This document shows, piece by piece, positions 7,521-14,925 of a stretch of 64,000 bases of DNA. Position 1 is the first letter of the stretch; every line of letters starts with the position of its first letter. The notes below the pieces were generated by a model, which saw only the letters and a program-made list of their open reading frames with translations, was not told where the DNA came from and ran no database searches. The position numbers and the translations under genes are program-made. This DNA is from an uncultured Paracoccaceae bacterium (GTDB lineage Bacteria; Pseudomonadota; Alphaproteobacteria; Rhodobacterales; Rhodobacteraceae). The DNA lies in NCBI GenBank assembly GCA_913061275.1, contig CAJXSR010000006.1, positions 1 through 64,000 on the forward strand. The letters are read 5' to 3'.

Positions 7521-8720
7521 ATGTTATCTGGTCGGAAAATACTTCTTATTATAGGCGGCGGCATTGCTGCCTATAAAAGCCTTGATTTGATCCGCCGTTT
7601 GCGCGACCGCGGCGCATCCGTAGTTCCTGTGCTGACCAAAGGTGGGGCAGAGTTTGTAACCCCATTGTCAGTCGCAGCCCTTGCGGGCGAAAAGCTGTAC
7701 CGAGATCTGTTTGATCTGGGCGATGAGGCCGAGATGGGGCATATCCAGTTATCGCGTGCTGCTGATCTAATTGTTGTAGCCCCTGCTACGGCTGATTTGA
7801 TGGCTAAGATGGCGAACGGTCAGGCCAATGATTTGGCGACTACGCTTTTGCTGGCCACTGATAAACGCGTGCTGATCGCACCTGCAATGAATGTGCGCAT
7901 GTGGGAACATGCCGCGACTGTGCGCAATGCGGAAAAGCTAAAGCAGGATGGCATTCTGTCTGTAGGCCCTGATGAGGGCGATATGGCCTGTGGTGAATAT
8001 GGCCCCGGCCGTATGGCAGAGCCTTTGGCGATTGTAGCCGCTGTTGAAGATGCATTGCTGAACGGCCCCTTAAAGGGCAAGCATGTTTTGGTGACATCTG
8101 GCCCAACGCATGAACCGATTGATCCCGTGCGCTATATTGCAAACCGTTCATCGGGGGCACAAGGGGCGGCGATTGCCAATGCACTTGTTGCTTTGGGGGC
8201 GAAGGTTACGTTTGTAACGGGGCCTGCACACGCAGAAATGCCCGCTGGTTGTGTTATTGTGCCTGTGGAAACCGCCGATGAAATGTTGGCGGCGGTAACG
8301 AAATCTTTGCCTGTAGATGCTGCGGTATTCGCGGCTGCGGTGGCCGATTGGAAAGTTATAAGCGCGTCTGACAAGAAGATTAAGAAAACAAAAGGGGCGA
8401 AATTGCCCGTTTTGGAGTTTTCTGAAAATCCTGACATTTTGCAAACTATATCGAGTATGGGCAAAGATCGTCCGAAATTGGTTGTGGGGTTTGCTGCTGA
8501 AACTGACGATGTGCAGAAAAACGCCACTGATAAACGCCAACGCAAAGGGTGTGACTGGATACTTGCAAATGATGTATCCCCAGCAACTGGCATTATGGGC
8601 GGGTCTGAAAATGATGTGACTTTGATTTCGGATCAGGGTGCGGAAAATTGGCCGCGCATGAGTAAAATAGCGGTTGGGCAGCGGCTTGCAGATAAAATTT
8701 CGGATGAATTAGATGACTGA
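7521..8720 (+). CDS. coaBC: Bifunctional phosphopantothenoylcysteine decarboxylase / phosphopantothenate-cysteine ligase
   Basis: A 399-residue enzyme that catalyses two consecutive steps of coenzyme A synthesis. The N-terminal CoaC flavoprotein half includes GGGIAAYKSLDLIRRL, the PAMN motif and the flavin-binding ACGEYGPGRMAEP. The C-terminal CoaB half opens with VLVTSGPTHEPIDPVRY and contains ANRSSGAQG and the loop with KIKKTKG. I choose the ATG at 7521; an in-frame GTG at 7494 would add nine unlikely residues. The last eight bases overlap dut, so the two genes are translationally coupled, as in many bacteria. Confidence 0.96.
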   Translation: MLSGRKILLIIGGGIAAYKSLDLIRRLRDRGASVVPVLTKGGAEFVTPLSVAALAGEKLYRDLFDLGDEAEMGHIQLSRAADLIVVAPATADLMAKMANGQANDLATTLLLATDKRVLIAPAMNVRMWEHAATVRNAEKLKQDGILSVGPDEGDMACGEYGPGRMAEPLAIVAAVEDALLNGPLKGKHVLVTSGPTHEPIDPVRYIANRSSGAQGAAIANALVALGAKVTFVTGPAHAEMPAGCVIVPVETADEMLAAVTKSLPVDAAVFAAAVADWKVISASDKKIKKTKGAKLPVLEFSENPDILQTISSMGKDRPKLVVGFAAETDDVQKNATDKRQRKGCDWILANDVSPATGIMGGSENDVTLISDQGAENWPRMSKIAVGQRLADKISDELDD

Positions 8721-9183
8721 TGTTAGCGTAAAGATCATGCGTGTGGCGGGGTCTGATCCTGATATTGCCTTGCCTTCCTATGAGACATCGGGTGCTGTTG
8801 GCATGGATTTGCGGGTGAATTTCAAGGATGATTTACGCGGCTTGGGTGTGACGCTGGCAGCAGGTGAGCGCGCATTAATACCGACAGGCTTGGCCATTGC
8901 TTTGCCAGTGGGCTTTGAAGCGCAAATCAGGCCGCGTTCTGGCCTAGCATGGAAAAAAGGCGTGTCGATTATTAATAGCCCTGGCACGATTGATTGGGAT
9001 TATCGCGGCGAGATCAGTGTTGTTCTTATCAACCACGGTGCAGAGACATTTCAGATTAACCACAATGATCGTATTGCACAAATTGTGTTTACCCCTGTGA
9101 CCCGGGCTGCATTTTCTGTTGTTGATACGCTAGATCAAACCACGCGTGGGGCGGGTGGTTATGGATCGACGGGCAAAGATTAG
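8713..9183 (+). CDS. dut: dUTP diphosphatase
   Basis: A 156-residue trimeric dUTPase, which hydrolyses dUTP to dUMP and keeps uracil out of DNA. The five family motifs are visible in order: SGAVGMDLRV, PRSGLAWKKG, GTIDWDYRGEI, RIAQIVFTPV and the C-terminal glycine-rich RGAGGYGSTGK that closes over the active site. It starts inside the end of coaBC and its stop codon directly abuts the ATG of the next gene, so coaBC-dut-thiF-like form one transcription unit. Confidence 0.97.
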   Translation: MTDVSVKIMRVAGSDPDIALPSYETSGAVGMDLRVNFKDDLRGLGVTLAAGERALIPTGLAIALPVGFEAQIRPRSGLAWKKGVSIINSPGTIDWDYRGEISVVLINHGAETFQINHNDRIAQIVFTPVTRAAFSVVDTLDQTTRGAGGYGSTGKD

Positions 9184-10104
9184 ATGTATCTTTTCGGCGT
9201 TCATTTCAGTGCAGAGCGACTTCAGTTTATTGTCGTGCTGCTGTTGATACTGGGGGTGTTATTTTATATCCGTATATTGCGGAATTTGCGCAAACCTTTA
9301 CCCAATCAGGAACCACAAACAATGCCCCAAGGCCCAATGTCTGATACGGAAATTGAACGCTATGCGCGCCACCTTATTTTACGTGAGGTCGGTGGGGTTG
9401 GGCAACAAAAGCTACGAAAATCACGTATTCTGGTGATCGGGGCAGGTGGTTTGGGCTCACCCGTGTTGCAATATCTGGCAGCGGCGGGTGTGGGGACGTT
9501 GGGCGTGATTGATGATGATATTGTCAGCTTATCGAACCTTCAACGGCAGGTGTTGTTTGATGAAGATCAGCTGGACATGCCAAAGGTATTCGCGGCAAAG
9601 GCCAAATTAACTGCCCTGAACCCGCATATAATCATCCGCTCTTATAATCGCCGCCTGTCACAGGAAAATGCGAAAGAGTTGTTTGGTGAGTATGATTTGG
9701 TATTGGATGGCACGGATAATTATCAAACGCGCAGTTTGGTGAATGCGGCTTGTGTGACCAGTAAAACGCCATTGATTTCTGGTGCGATCAGTCAGTGGGA
9801 AGGGCAAGTATCTTTGTTTGACCCTGCCAGTGGTACACCGTGTTATGCCTGCATCTTTCCTGACGAGCCTGCTGATGGGCTGGCACCAAGCTGTGCCGAA
9901 GTGGGCGTGATGGGGGCTTTGCCGGGCATCATCGGGTCAATTATGGCATCAGAGGCGATCAAATATATTACGGGCGCAGGACAGATGCTTGCGGGGGAGA
10001 TGTTGATATTTGATGCGCTTTACGGGGAAAGCCGTAAAATAGCTTTGCATAAGACTGCTGGATGCGCGGTTTGTGGGGCAATTTTGGATATTGAAAAGAT
10101 GTAA
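9184..10104 (+). CDS. HesA/MoeB/ThiF family adenylyltransferase with N-terminal membrane helix
   Basis: An E1-like enzyme of 306 residues that should adenylate the C-terminal glycine of a small sulfur-carrier protein such as MoaD or ThiS. Residues 12-32 form one hydrophobic helix, so the enzyme is probably membrane-anchored. The ATP site is VIGAGGLGSPVLQYLAAAG, the arginine finger lies in SNLQRQVLF, and two zinc-binding CxxC pairs are present (CYAC, CAVC). A crossover-loop cysteine candidate lies in APSCAEVGVMG. It begins directly after the dut stop codon. The carrier protein is not in the window, so molybdopterin and thiamine routes cannot be separated. Confidence 0.85.
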   Translation: MYLFGVHFSAERLQFIVVLLLILGVLFYIRILRNLRKPLPNQEPQTMPQGPMSDTEIERYARHLILREVGGVGQQKLRKSRILVIGAGGLGSPVLQYLAAAGVGTLGVIDDDIVSLSNLQRQVLFDEDQLDMPKVFAAKAKLTALNPHIIIRSYNRRLSQENAKELFGEYDLVLDGTDNYQTRSLVNAACVTSKTPLISGAISQWEGQVSLFDPASGTPCYACIFPDEPADGLAPSCAEVGVMGALPGIIGSIMASEAIKYITGAGQMLAGEMLIFDALYGESRKIALHKTAGCAVCGAILDIEKM

Positions 10105-10124
10105 AAGATCAACAAAGATTACAA

Positions 10125-10191
10125 TGTCCCAGTTGGGACATGGGGATAATCTATTGATATTGCTTTATTTATAAATTTTTTAGTAGGGTAC
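10125..10191 (+). repeat. 67-bp palindrome-led intergenic element, copy A
   Basis: The element begins with the palindrome TGTCCCA-GT-TGGGACA (10125-10140), followed at fixed distances by CTATTGA (10151-10157), TATTTA (10166-10171) and GGTAC (10187-10191). A second copy with the same blocks and no gaps lies at 38803-38869 on the other strand. Here it starts 20 bases after the stop of the ThiF-like gene, between two convergent genes. The two-base centre makes it a poor RNA hairpin, so a DNA-binding site seems more likely. Function unknown. Confidence 0.7.
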
Positions 10192-10249
10192 TTTTAAACT
10201 TAATATGGCAGTAGACCAATGTTTTTTAAAAAGACAGTTTTACCTATGC

Positions 10250-11233
10250 TTACCGCCTTGGTAAAACCTGATCAGGTGGCCTATGACCCAATTCAAACGT
10301 CTTAATATTCAAGATCACTTTTTCACCCATATCGACACGGGCCTCTTTGGTGGCTGATGCCATATGAGGCAGCAACATCACATTATTGCGCCCACACAAA
10401 CGAGGGTTTACTTGGCTGCCTTTTTCGAAAACATCCAAACCTGCCCCAGCCAGTGAACCTTGCTCTAGTGCGTCAATTAATGCGGTTTCATCAATCACTG
10501 AACCGCGTGCCGTGTTGATAACAAATGCGGTTGGTTTTAGCATTGCAAGCCGTTTGGTATTTAGCAGATGATGGGTTTCAGGGGTGTTGGGGCAATGCAA
10601 TGACAAGACGTCGGCCATGGGCAGCATATCTTCAAGTTTGTCGATATAAGTAGCATTCAGATTTCGTTCGATTTCTGGATGCACAGGTTTACGGTTATTA
10701 TAAATCACCTTCATTCCAAAGGCATTGGCGCGGCGTGCAACTGCCATACCAACACGGCCCATTCCGATAATGGCCAAGGTTTTTCCACCAATCGAGGTGC
10801 CTAAAAAGGCGGATGGCGACCAACCTGTCCAATCGCCAGATTGCAAGGCAGCTGAGCCTTCTTTAAAACGGCGCATGACTGTCAATATCAAAGCCAAGGT
10901 CATATCAGCACTATCTTCTGATAACAGCCCAGGGGTGTTTGTTACGATAATGCCGCGTTTATGGGCGGCTTCAATATCGATGTGGTCATACCCTGATCCA
11001 TAATTTGTTATAAGTTTTAGCTGCTTACCTGCTTTGGCAAGGGTTTCGGTATCTAGCTTATCGCTAAGAGTGGGGATTAAAACATCTGCGGTTTGCAAGG
11101 CATCAACTAATTGTTCATGCGAAAATGGGGTGTCTGTTTTATTCAGAGTGGTATCGAAAAGTTCGACCAATCTGTTTTCCACGGCCTCTGGCAACCGTCG
11201 CGTCACGACAACACTTAGTTTTGAACTGGACAT
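10250..11233 (-). CDS. D-isomer-specific 2-hydroxyacid dehydrogenase (glyoxylate/hydroxypyruvate reductase-like)
   Basis: A 327-residue NAD(P)-dependent 2-hydroxyacid dehydrogenase. The Rossmann motif is IIGMGRVGMAVARRA, the catalytic arginine is in INTARGSVIDETALIDAL, a glutamate follows in GLDVFEKG, and the catalytic histidine is in LLPHMASAT. NYGSGYDHIDIEAA matches the GRHPR/glyoxylate-reductase branch, so reduction of glyoxylate or hydroxypyruvate is the best guess. I start it at the ATG at 11233 (MSSSKLSV); an upstream frame adds 14 residues without family similarity. It diverges from the SH3 protein gene. Confidence 0.88.
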   Translation of the reverse strand: MSSSKLSVVVTRRLPEAVENRLVELFDTTLNKTDTPFSHEQLVDALQTADVLIPTLSDKLDTETLAKAGKQLKLITNYGSGYDHIDIEAAHKRGIIVTNTPGLLSEDSADMTLALILTVMRRFKEGSAALQSGDWTGWSPSAFLGTSIGGKTLAIIGMGRVGMAVARRANAFGMKVIYNNRKPVHPEIERNLNATYIDKLEDMLPMADVLSLHCPNTPETHHLLNTKRLAMLKPTAFVINTARGSVIDETALIDALEQGSLAGAGLDVFEKGSQVNPRLCGRNNVMLLPHMASATKEARVDMGEKVILNIKTFELGHRPPDQVLPRR

Positions 11234-11348
11234 ACTACACCTTATTGGCTGGATTTTTCTTTTCCATTCTGGCAAATTTTACCCCATAGGGGCAAGGCGA
11301 AAGAACCATCCCTGTCAAAAAACACTTTGGCCAGAGCAGGCAAATATA

Positions 11349-11861
11349 ATGGCACTGAACATTTTTAGATTGCTGGTCATGGGCGTGACCGCAATATTTA
11401 TGACCTTGGCACCACAATTATCTGTGGCCCAAGAACGTGGCGCGGTTACGAATTTGCCTTTACCACGGTTTGTTTCGATGAAGGCAAAACAAGGTAATGT
11501 GCGTCGCGGCCCTAGCCTTACACACCGCATTGATTGGGTGTTTCAGCATACAAGTACCCCCCTATTAATCACCGCCGAGTTTGGCCATTGGCGACGTGTG
11601 CAAGACAAAGACGGGCAGGGTGGCTGGATGCACTATGCGCTGTTATCGGGTGTGCGAACGGTCATTGTAAATCAGGTTAATCTGACATTGCGTCTTAAGC
11701 CCACCCAACAAGCAGCCCCCGCCGCATATGCAGAAGAAGGTGCCATTGCCCATCTAAAAGAGTGCATAGCAGATTGGTGTTTTATTTCGGCTAAGGGCTA
11801 TGGTGGCTGGGCCTTAAAGGCCGATCTTTGGGGTGTTTGGGATGATGAATTGCGCGAATAG
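11349..11861 (+). CDS. Secreted SH3-domain protein
   Basis: A 170-residue exported protein. Residues 1-27 form a signal peptide (hydrophobic core LLVMGVTAIFMTLA, cleavage probably after SVAQ). The mature part has two bacterial SH3-like repeats: one around AKQGNVRRGPSLTHRIDWVF and GHWRRVQDKDGQGGWMHYAL, and a second weaker one ending CIADWCFISAKGYGGWALK. Such proteins usually act in the periplasm and may bind peptidoglycan. Translation is taken from the ATG at 11349; the longer open frame upstream lies antisense to the hydroxyacid dehydrogenase 5' end. Confidence 0.85.
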   Translation: MALNIFRLLVMGVTAIFMTLAPQLSVAQERGAVTNLPLPRFVSMKAKQGNVRRGPSLTHRIDWVFQHTSTPLLITAEFGHWRRVQDKDGQGGWMHYALLSGVRTVIVNQVNLTLRLKPTQQAAPAAYAEEGAIAHLKECIADWCFISAKGYGGWALKADLWGVWDDELRE

Positions 11862-11880
11862 ATATGGCGCGTTCTTAATG

Positions 11881-12540
11881 TCACCCCAGAACTTTACTGA
11901 CAACCTGTTCTGCTTGTTCATTTGTGTGACCAAGCAAACGAAGTACGGCTTTATTTGTTTCGGGAATTGCAAATTCCATACCCTTGTTCTCTATATTCAA
12001 TCGAATGGTCAAATTAGCGAGTGTCGCTATTTGAAGCATAACAAGAGGGTTTATCGGCGTTTTGAATATTCCGGATTTTTCACCATCCATAAGCGTGTTT
12101 CGGAAATCGTCTAGTGAAATATCTGCTATCCCATCCAGTGGCACTAATGCTGCTATCATCAGTTTGCCCCAAGCCGGAACTTGTGTAGCTATTGTCATAA
12201 ATAAGAAGTTATCTCGTACGATTTTTTCATCAGCAGGTACGTTCTGTACTCTGCCATCTCGAATAATGTACCCGATTTCTGCTGAAACAGTTGAAGCTGT
12301 CGCATATATAGCTTCGTCTAGAGTATCATAATGGTTGAAAAAAGTGTCTTGTGTAATGCCCGCATTTTCAATGATATGTTTGACTGTTGTGTGTTCTAAT
12401 CCTTCAGTTGAAATAGCTTCTATTACGCCATCAATTATGGCTGAGCGTGTATGTTGGGCTTTTGGTGCGTCGGGGTATTTATCTTGAAAATGCCGTTGAG
12501 TATTGGTTGGCATTAATTGTTTATTTAATTCAACTGTCAT
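11881..12540 (-). CDS. TetR/AcrR family transcriptional regulator
   Basis: A 219-residue TetR-type regulator. The N-terminal helix-turn-helix runs from TRSAIIDGVIEAISTEGL through TTVKHIIENAGITQDTFFNH, where the recognition helix and the following YDTLDEAI are typical. The C-terminal ligand-binding region is variable and gives no hint of the ligand. It is convergent with the SH3 gene and lies downstream, in the same direction, of the M3 peptidase gene, separated by about 190 bases that probably hold its promoter. Its target is not evident; self-regulation is common in the family. Confidence 0.88.
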   Translation of the reverse strand: MTVELNKQLMPTNTQRHFQDKYPDAPKAQHTRSAIIDGVIEAISTEGLEHTTVKHIIENAGITQDTFFNHYDTLDEAIYATASTVSAEIGYIIRDGRVQNVPADEKIVRDNFLFMTIATQVPAWGKLMIAALVPLDGIADISLDDFRNTLMDGEKSGIFKTPINPLVMLQIATLANLTIRLNIENKGMEFAIPETNKAVLRLLGHTNEQAEQVVSKVLG

Positions 12541-12729
12541 ATTTACATTTCCATATTTGGATGGCTGTCAATTATATTTTTGGTTTAAACAACTGTACCT
12601 ACAATCTAATTACCGAGCAATCGTAAATATATTACGGCCATTTCGTTGTCCTAAATTGCAAGGAAAGTCAAAACTAACCATGGTCTTTAGGTAGTTAAAA
12701 CTGGTGTGGAGTGCATTTTATATGACGCC
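12541..12729. other. Intergenic region upstream of the TetR gene
   Basis: This AT-rich gap of 189 bases separates the M3 peptidase stop from the TetR start, both on the minus strand. It must contain the promoter of the regulator, and possibly its own operator. I see no clear inverted repeat or terminator hairpin with a T-run. Confidence 0.4.
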
Positions 12730-14754
12730 CTACCCAAGCCCGCGCCCTTTTAACAGTGCTTCCACTTTCGGTAGTGACCCGCGAAACCCGATGTATAGCT
12801 CTTCCGGGTCTTTTGATCCCCCTGTCGAGTAGATATTATCGTGCAGGCTTTTGGCCAAATCGGGATTAAACGCATTGCCTGTTTCACGAAATGCATCAAA
12901 TGCATCTGCATCCATCACTTCTGACCACATGTAGCTGTAATAGGCACTGGAATAGCCGTCGCCCGAAAATACATGGGCAAAATGCGGTGTGGCGTGGCGC
13001 ATGGTTATGGCTTTGGGCATGCCAAGACTGTCTAATACTTCCGCTTGTTTTTGCATAGGGTCTTTGGGGGCGGCCCCTGTATGAAATGCCAAATCCACCA
13101 AAGCACTGGCGGTATATTCTACCGTGGCAAAACCTTGGTCAAAGTTTTCTGCGGCAAGTAACCTTTTCAATAATTCTGCTGGAATAACTTCGCCAGTATC
13201 TGCGTGGCGGGCATATTGTTCGAGCACTTCGGGCACTGACAGCCAGTGTTCATAAAGCTGGCTGGGCAGTTCGACAAAATCGCGGGCAACAGAGGTGCCA
13301 GAAATGAAGCCGTATGTGACATCTGACAGCATGGAATGCAGTGCATGGCCGAATTCATGAAATAATGTACGGGCATCATCAAAGGTCAACAAACAAGGTT
13401 GCCCTGCGGGTGCTTTGGCAAAGTTGCACACGTTCACAGTGATAGGTCGTACATCACTATCAAGGGCAGATTGTGAGCGGAAACGAGAACACCATGCACC
13501 TGATCTTTTTGATGATCGTGCAAAGTAATCGCCGATGAACACCGCCATATGGCGGTCGCCTTTTTTAACTTCCCATGCACGGGCATCTGGATGGTAAAGG
13601 GGTGCATCTATTGGCGTGAAGCTTAATCCGAAAAGTTTATTTGCGCAGTCAAATGCGGCTTCAATCATTTGGTCTAATTGAAAGTACGGCTTTAGTTCAG
13701 CCTCATCCAGATCGTGTTCAGCTTTGCGCAGTTTTTCTGCATAATAGCGCCAATCCCACGGCGCGAGGTCTGCCTGAATGTTATCTGCATGCATCAGCTT
13801 TGTTAGTTTTTCAGCATCTTTGTTAGCGGCAGCCTTTGCCGGTTCCCAAACCGCCATCAGCAAATCGCGCACGGCGGCGGGTGTTTTGGCCATCTCTGTT
13901 GCCAGTTTAAAGTCGGAAAACGTGTCATAACCTAAAAGATTGGCGCGCTCTTGGCGTAATTCCAAGGTTTCAGCCACAATCGCACGATTGTCTGTCTTAC
14001 CGCCGTTTTCGCCGCGTGCTGCCCATGCTTTAAATGCTAGCTCGCGCAAATCACGGCGTGGCGAGAATTGTAGAAATGGTACGATTAATGAACGTGAAAG
14101 AGTGATGATATGGCTCGCAAGGTCACGTTCTTTGGCAGCTTCATGTGCGGCCGAGATTAGGAAATCAGGGCAACCTGCCATGTCATCCACTGACAATTCC
14201 ATGAACCATGTGCGTTCATCTGCAAGCAAGTTCTGGGTAAATGCGGTTCCCAGCTCTGCCAAGCGTTGTGAAATGGCCGCTAAGCGGTCACGTGCGTCGC
14301 CCACCAGCTTTGCGCCAGAACGGGTAAACATTTCATGATACAATTCCAGCACCCGTAATTGTTCGCCCGATAACCCCAAATCATCGCGGTCTGCATAAAG
14401 CGTATCAATGCGCCCGAATAGCTTGGCGTTCATCATGGTTTCAGAATTAAACGCGGCCCATTTGGGGGCAAGATCGCGCTGCAAAGCTTCCAATGCATCG
14501 TTCGAATTTGCCCCGGCAAGGTTCATGAAAACACCTGCAACACGATCCATTAACGCGTCGGCGCGTTCCAATGCCTCAATAGTATTGGCAAAGCTTGGAT
14601 CATCATCTGCGTTTGCCACCACATCCACTGCGGCGCGGGATTGTTTGAAGGCTTCGTCAAATGCGGGCGCAAAATGTGCGTCTTTTATCAGGTCAAAAGG
14701 CGGAACTTCGAACGGGGTATTCCACTGGGACAAGAACGGATTAGTCATGGTCAT
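12730..14754 (-). CDS. M3 family metallopeptidase (oligopeptidase A / peptidyl-dipeptidase type)
   Basis: A 674-residue cytoplasmic zinc peptidase that degrades short peptides. The catalytic motif is FHEFGHALHSM, with the third zinc ligand expected in the downstream SVARDFVELPSQLYEHW. The C-terminal FSGDGYSSAYYSYMWSEV supplies the substrate-closing tyrosines typical of M3A enzymes. Length matches Dcp and PrlC. I prefer the ATG at 14754, seven bases after a GGAG, over a TTG four codons upstream. It is monocistronic as far as can be seen, divergent from the dimethylglycine-dehydrogenase-like gene. Confidence 0.93.
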   Translation of the reverse strand: MTMTNPFLSQWNTPFEVPPFDLIKDAHFAPAFDEAFKQSRAAVDVVANADDDPSFANTIEALERADALMDRVAGVFMNLAGANSNDALEALQRDLAPKWAAFNSETMMNAKLFGRIDTLYADRDDLGLSGEQLRVLELYHEMFTRSGAKLVGDARDRLAAISQRLAELGTAFTQNLLADERTWFMELSVDDMAGCPDFLISAAHEAAKERDLASHIITLSRSLIVPFLQFSPRRDLRELAFKAWAARGENGGKTDNRAIVAETLELRQERANLLGYDTFSDFKLATEMAKTPAAVRDLLMAVWEPAKAAANKDAEKLTKLMHADNIQADLAPWDWRYYAEKLRKAEHDLDEAELKPYFQLDQMIEAAFDCANKLFGLSFTPIDAPLYHPDARAWEVKKGDRHMAVFIGDYFARSSKRSGAWCSRFRSQSALDSDVRPITVNVCNFAKAPAGQPCLLTFDDARTLFHEFGHALHSMLSDVTYGFISGTSVARDFVELPSQLYEHWLSVPEVLEQYARHADTGEVIPAELLKRLLAAENFDQGFATVEYTASALVDLAFHTGAAPKDPMQKQAEVLDSLGMPKAITMRHATPHFAHVFSGDGYSSAYYSYMWSEVMDADAFDAFRETGNAFNPDLAKSLHDNIYSTGGSKDPEELYIGFRGSLPKVEALLKGRGLG

Positions 14755-14925
14755 TGGGCGCTCCAATTAAGGTTGGGGCGAACATAGTCGGCCCCTGTGA
14801 CGGATGCCAGAGCCAAATCAAGATGCCTCATGTCGTTTTTTCCTCAAATCAGTCGGCATGCCCTAGCCTAACGCGCCTAAATTTTGCAATCTTGCAGCAG
14901 AATTCAGATTAAAGGAATCGATCCT

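Noticed and set aside
10125-10140. Reading the TGTCCCAGTTGGGACA palindrome as a PpsR/CrtJ site.
   Set aside because: PpsR sites have TGT-N12-ACA spacing; here it is N10, and no photosynthesis gene is nearby.
11833-12114. Plus-strand open frame across the 3' end of the TetR gene.
   Set aside because: It overlaps two better-supported genes, has no recognisable domain and no ribosome-binding site.
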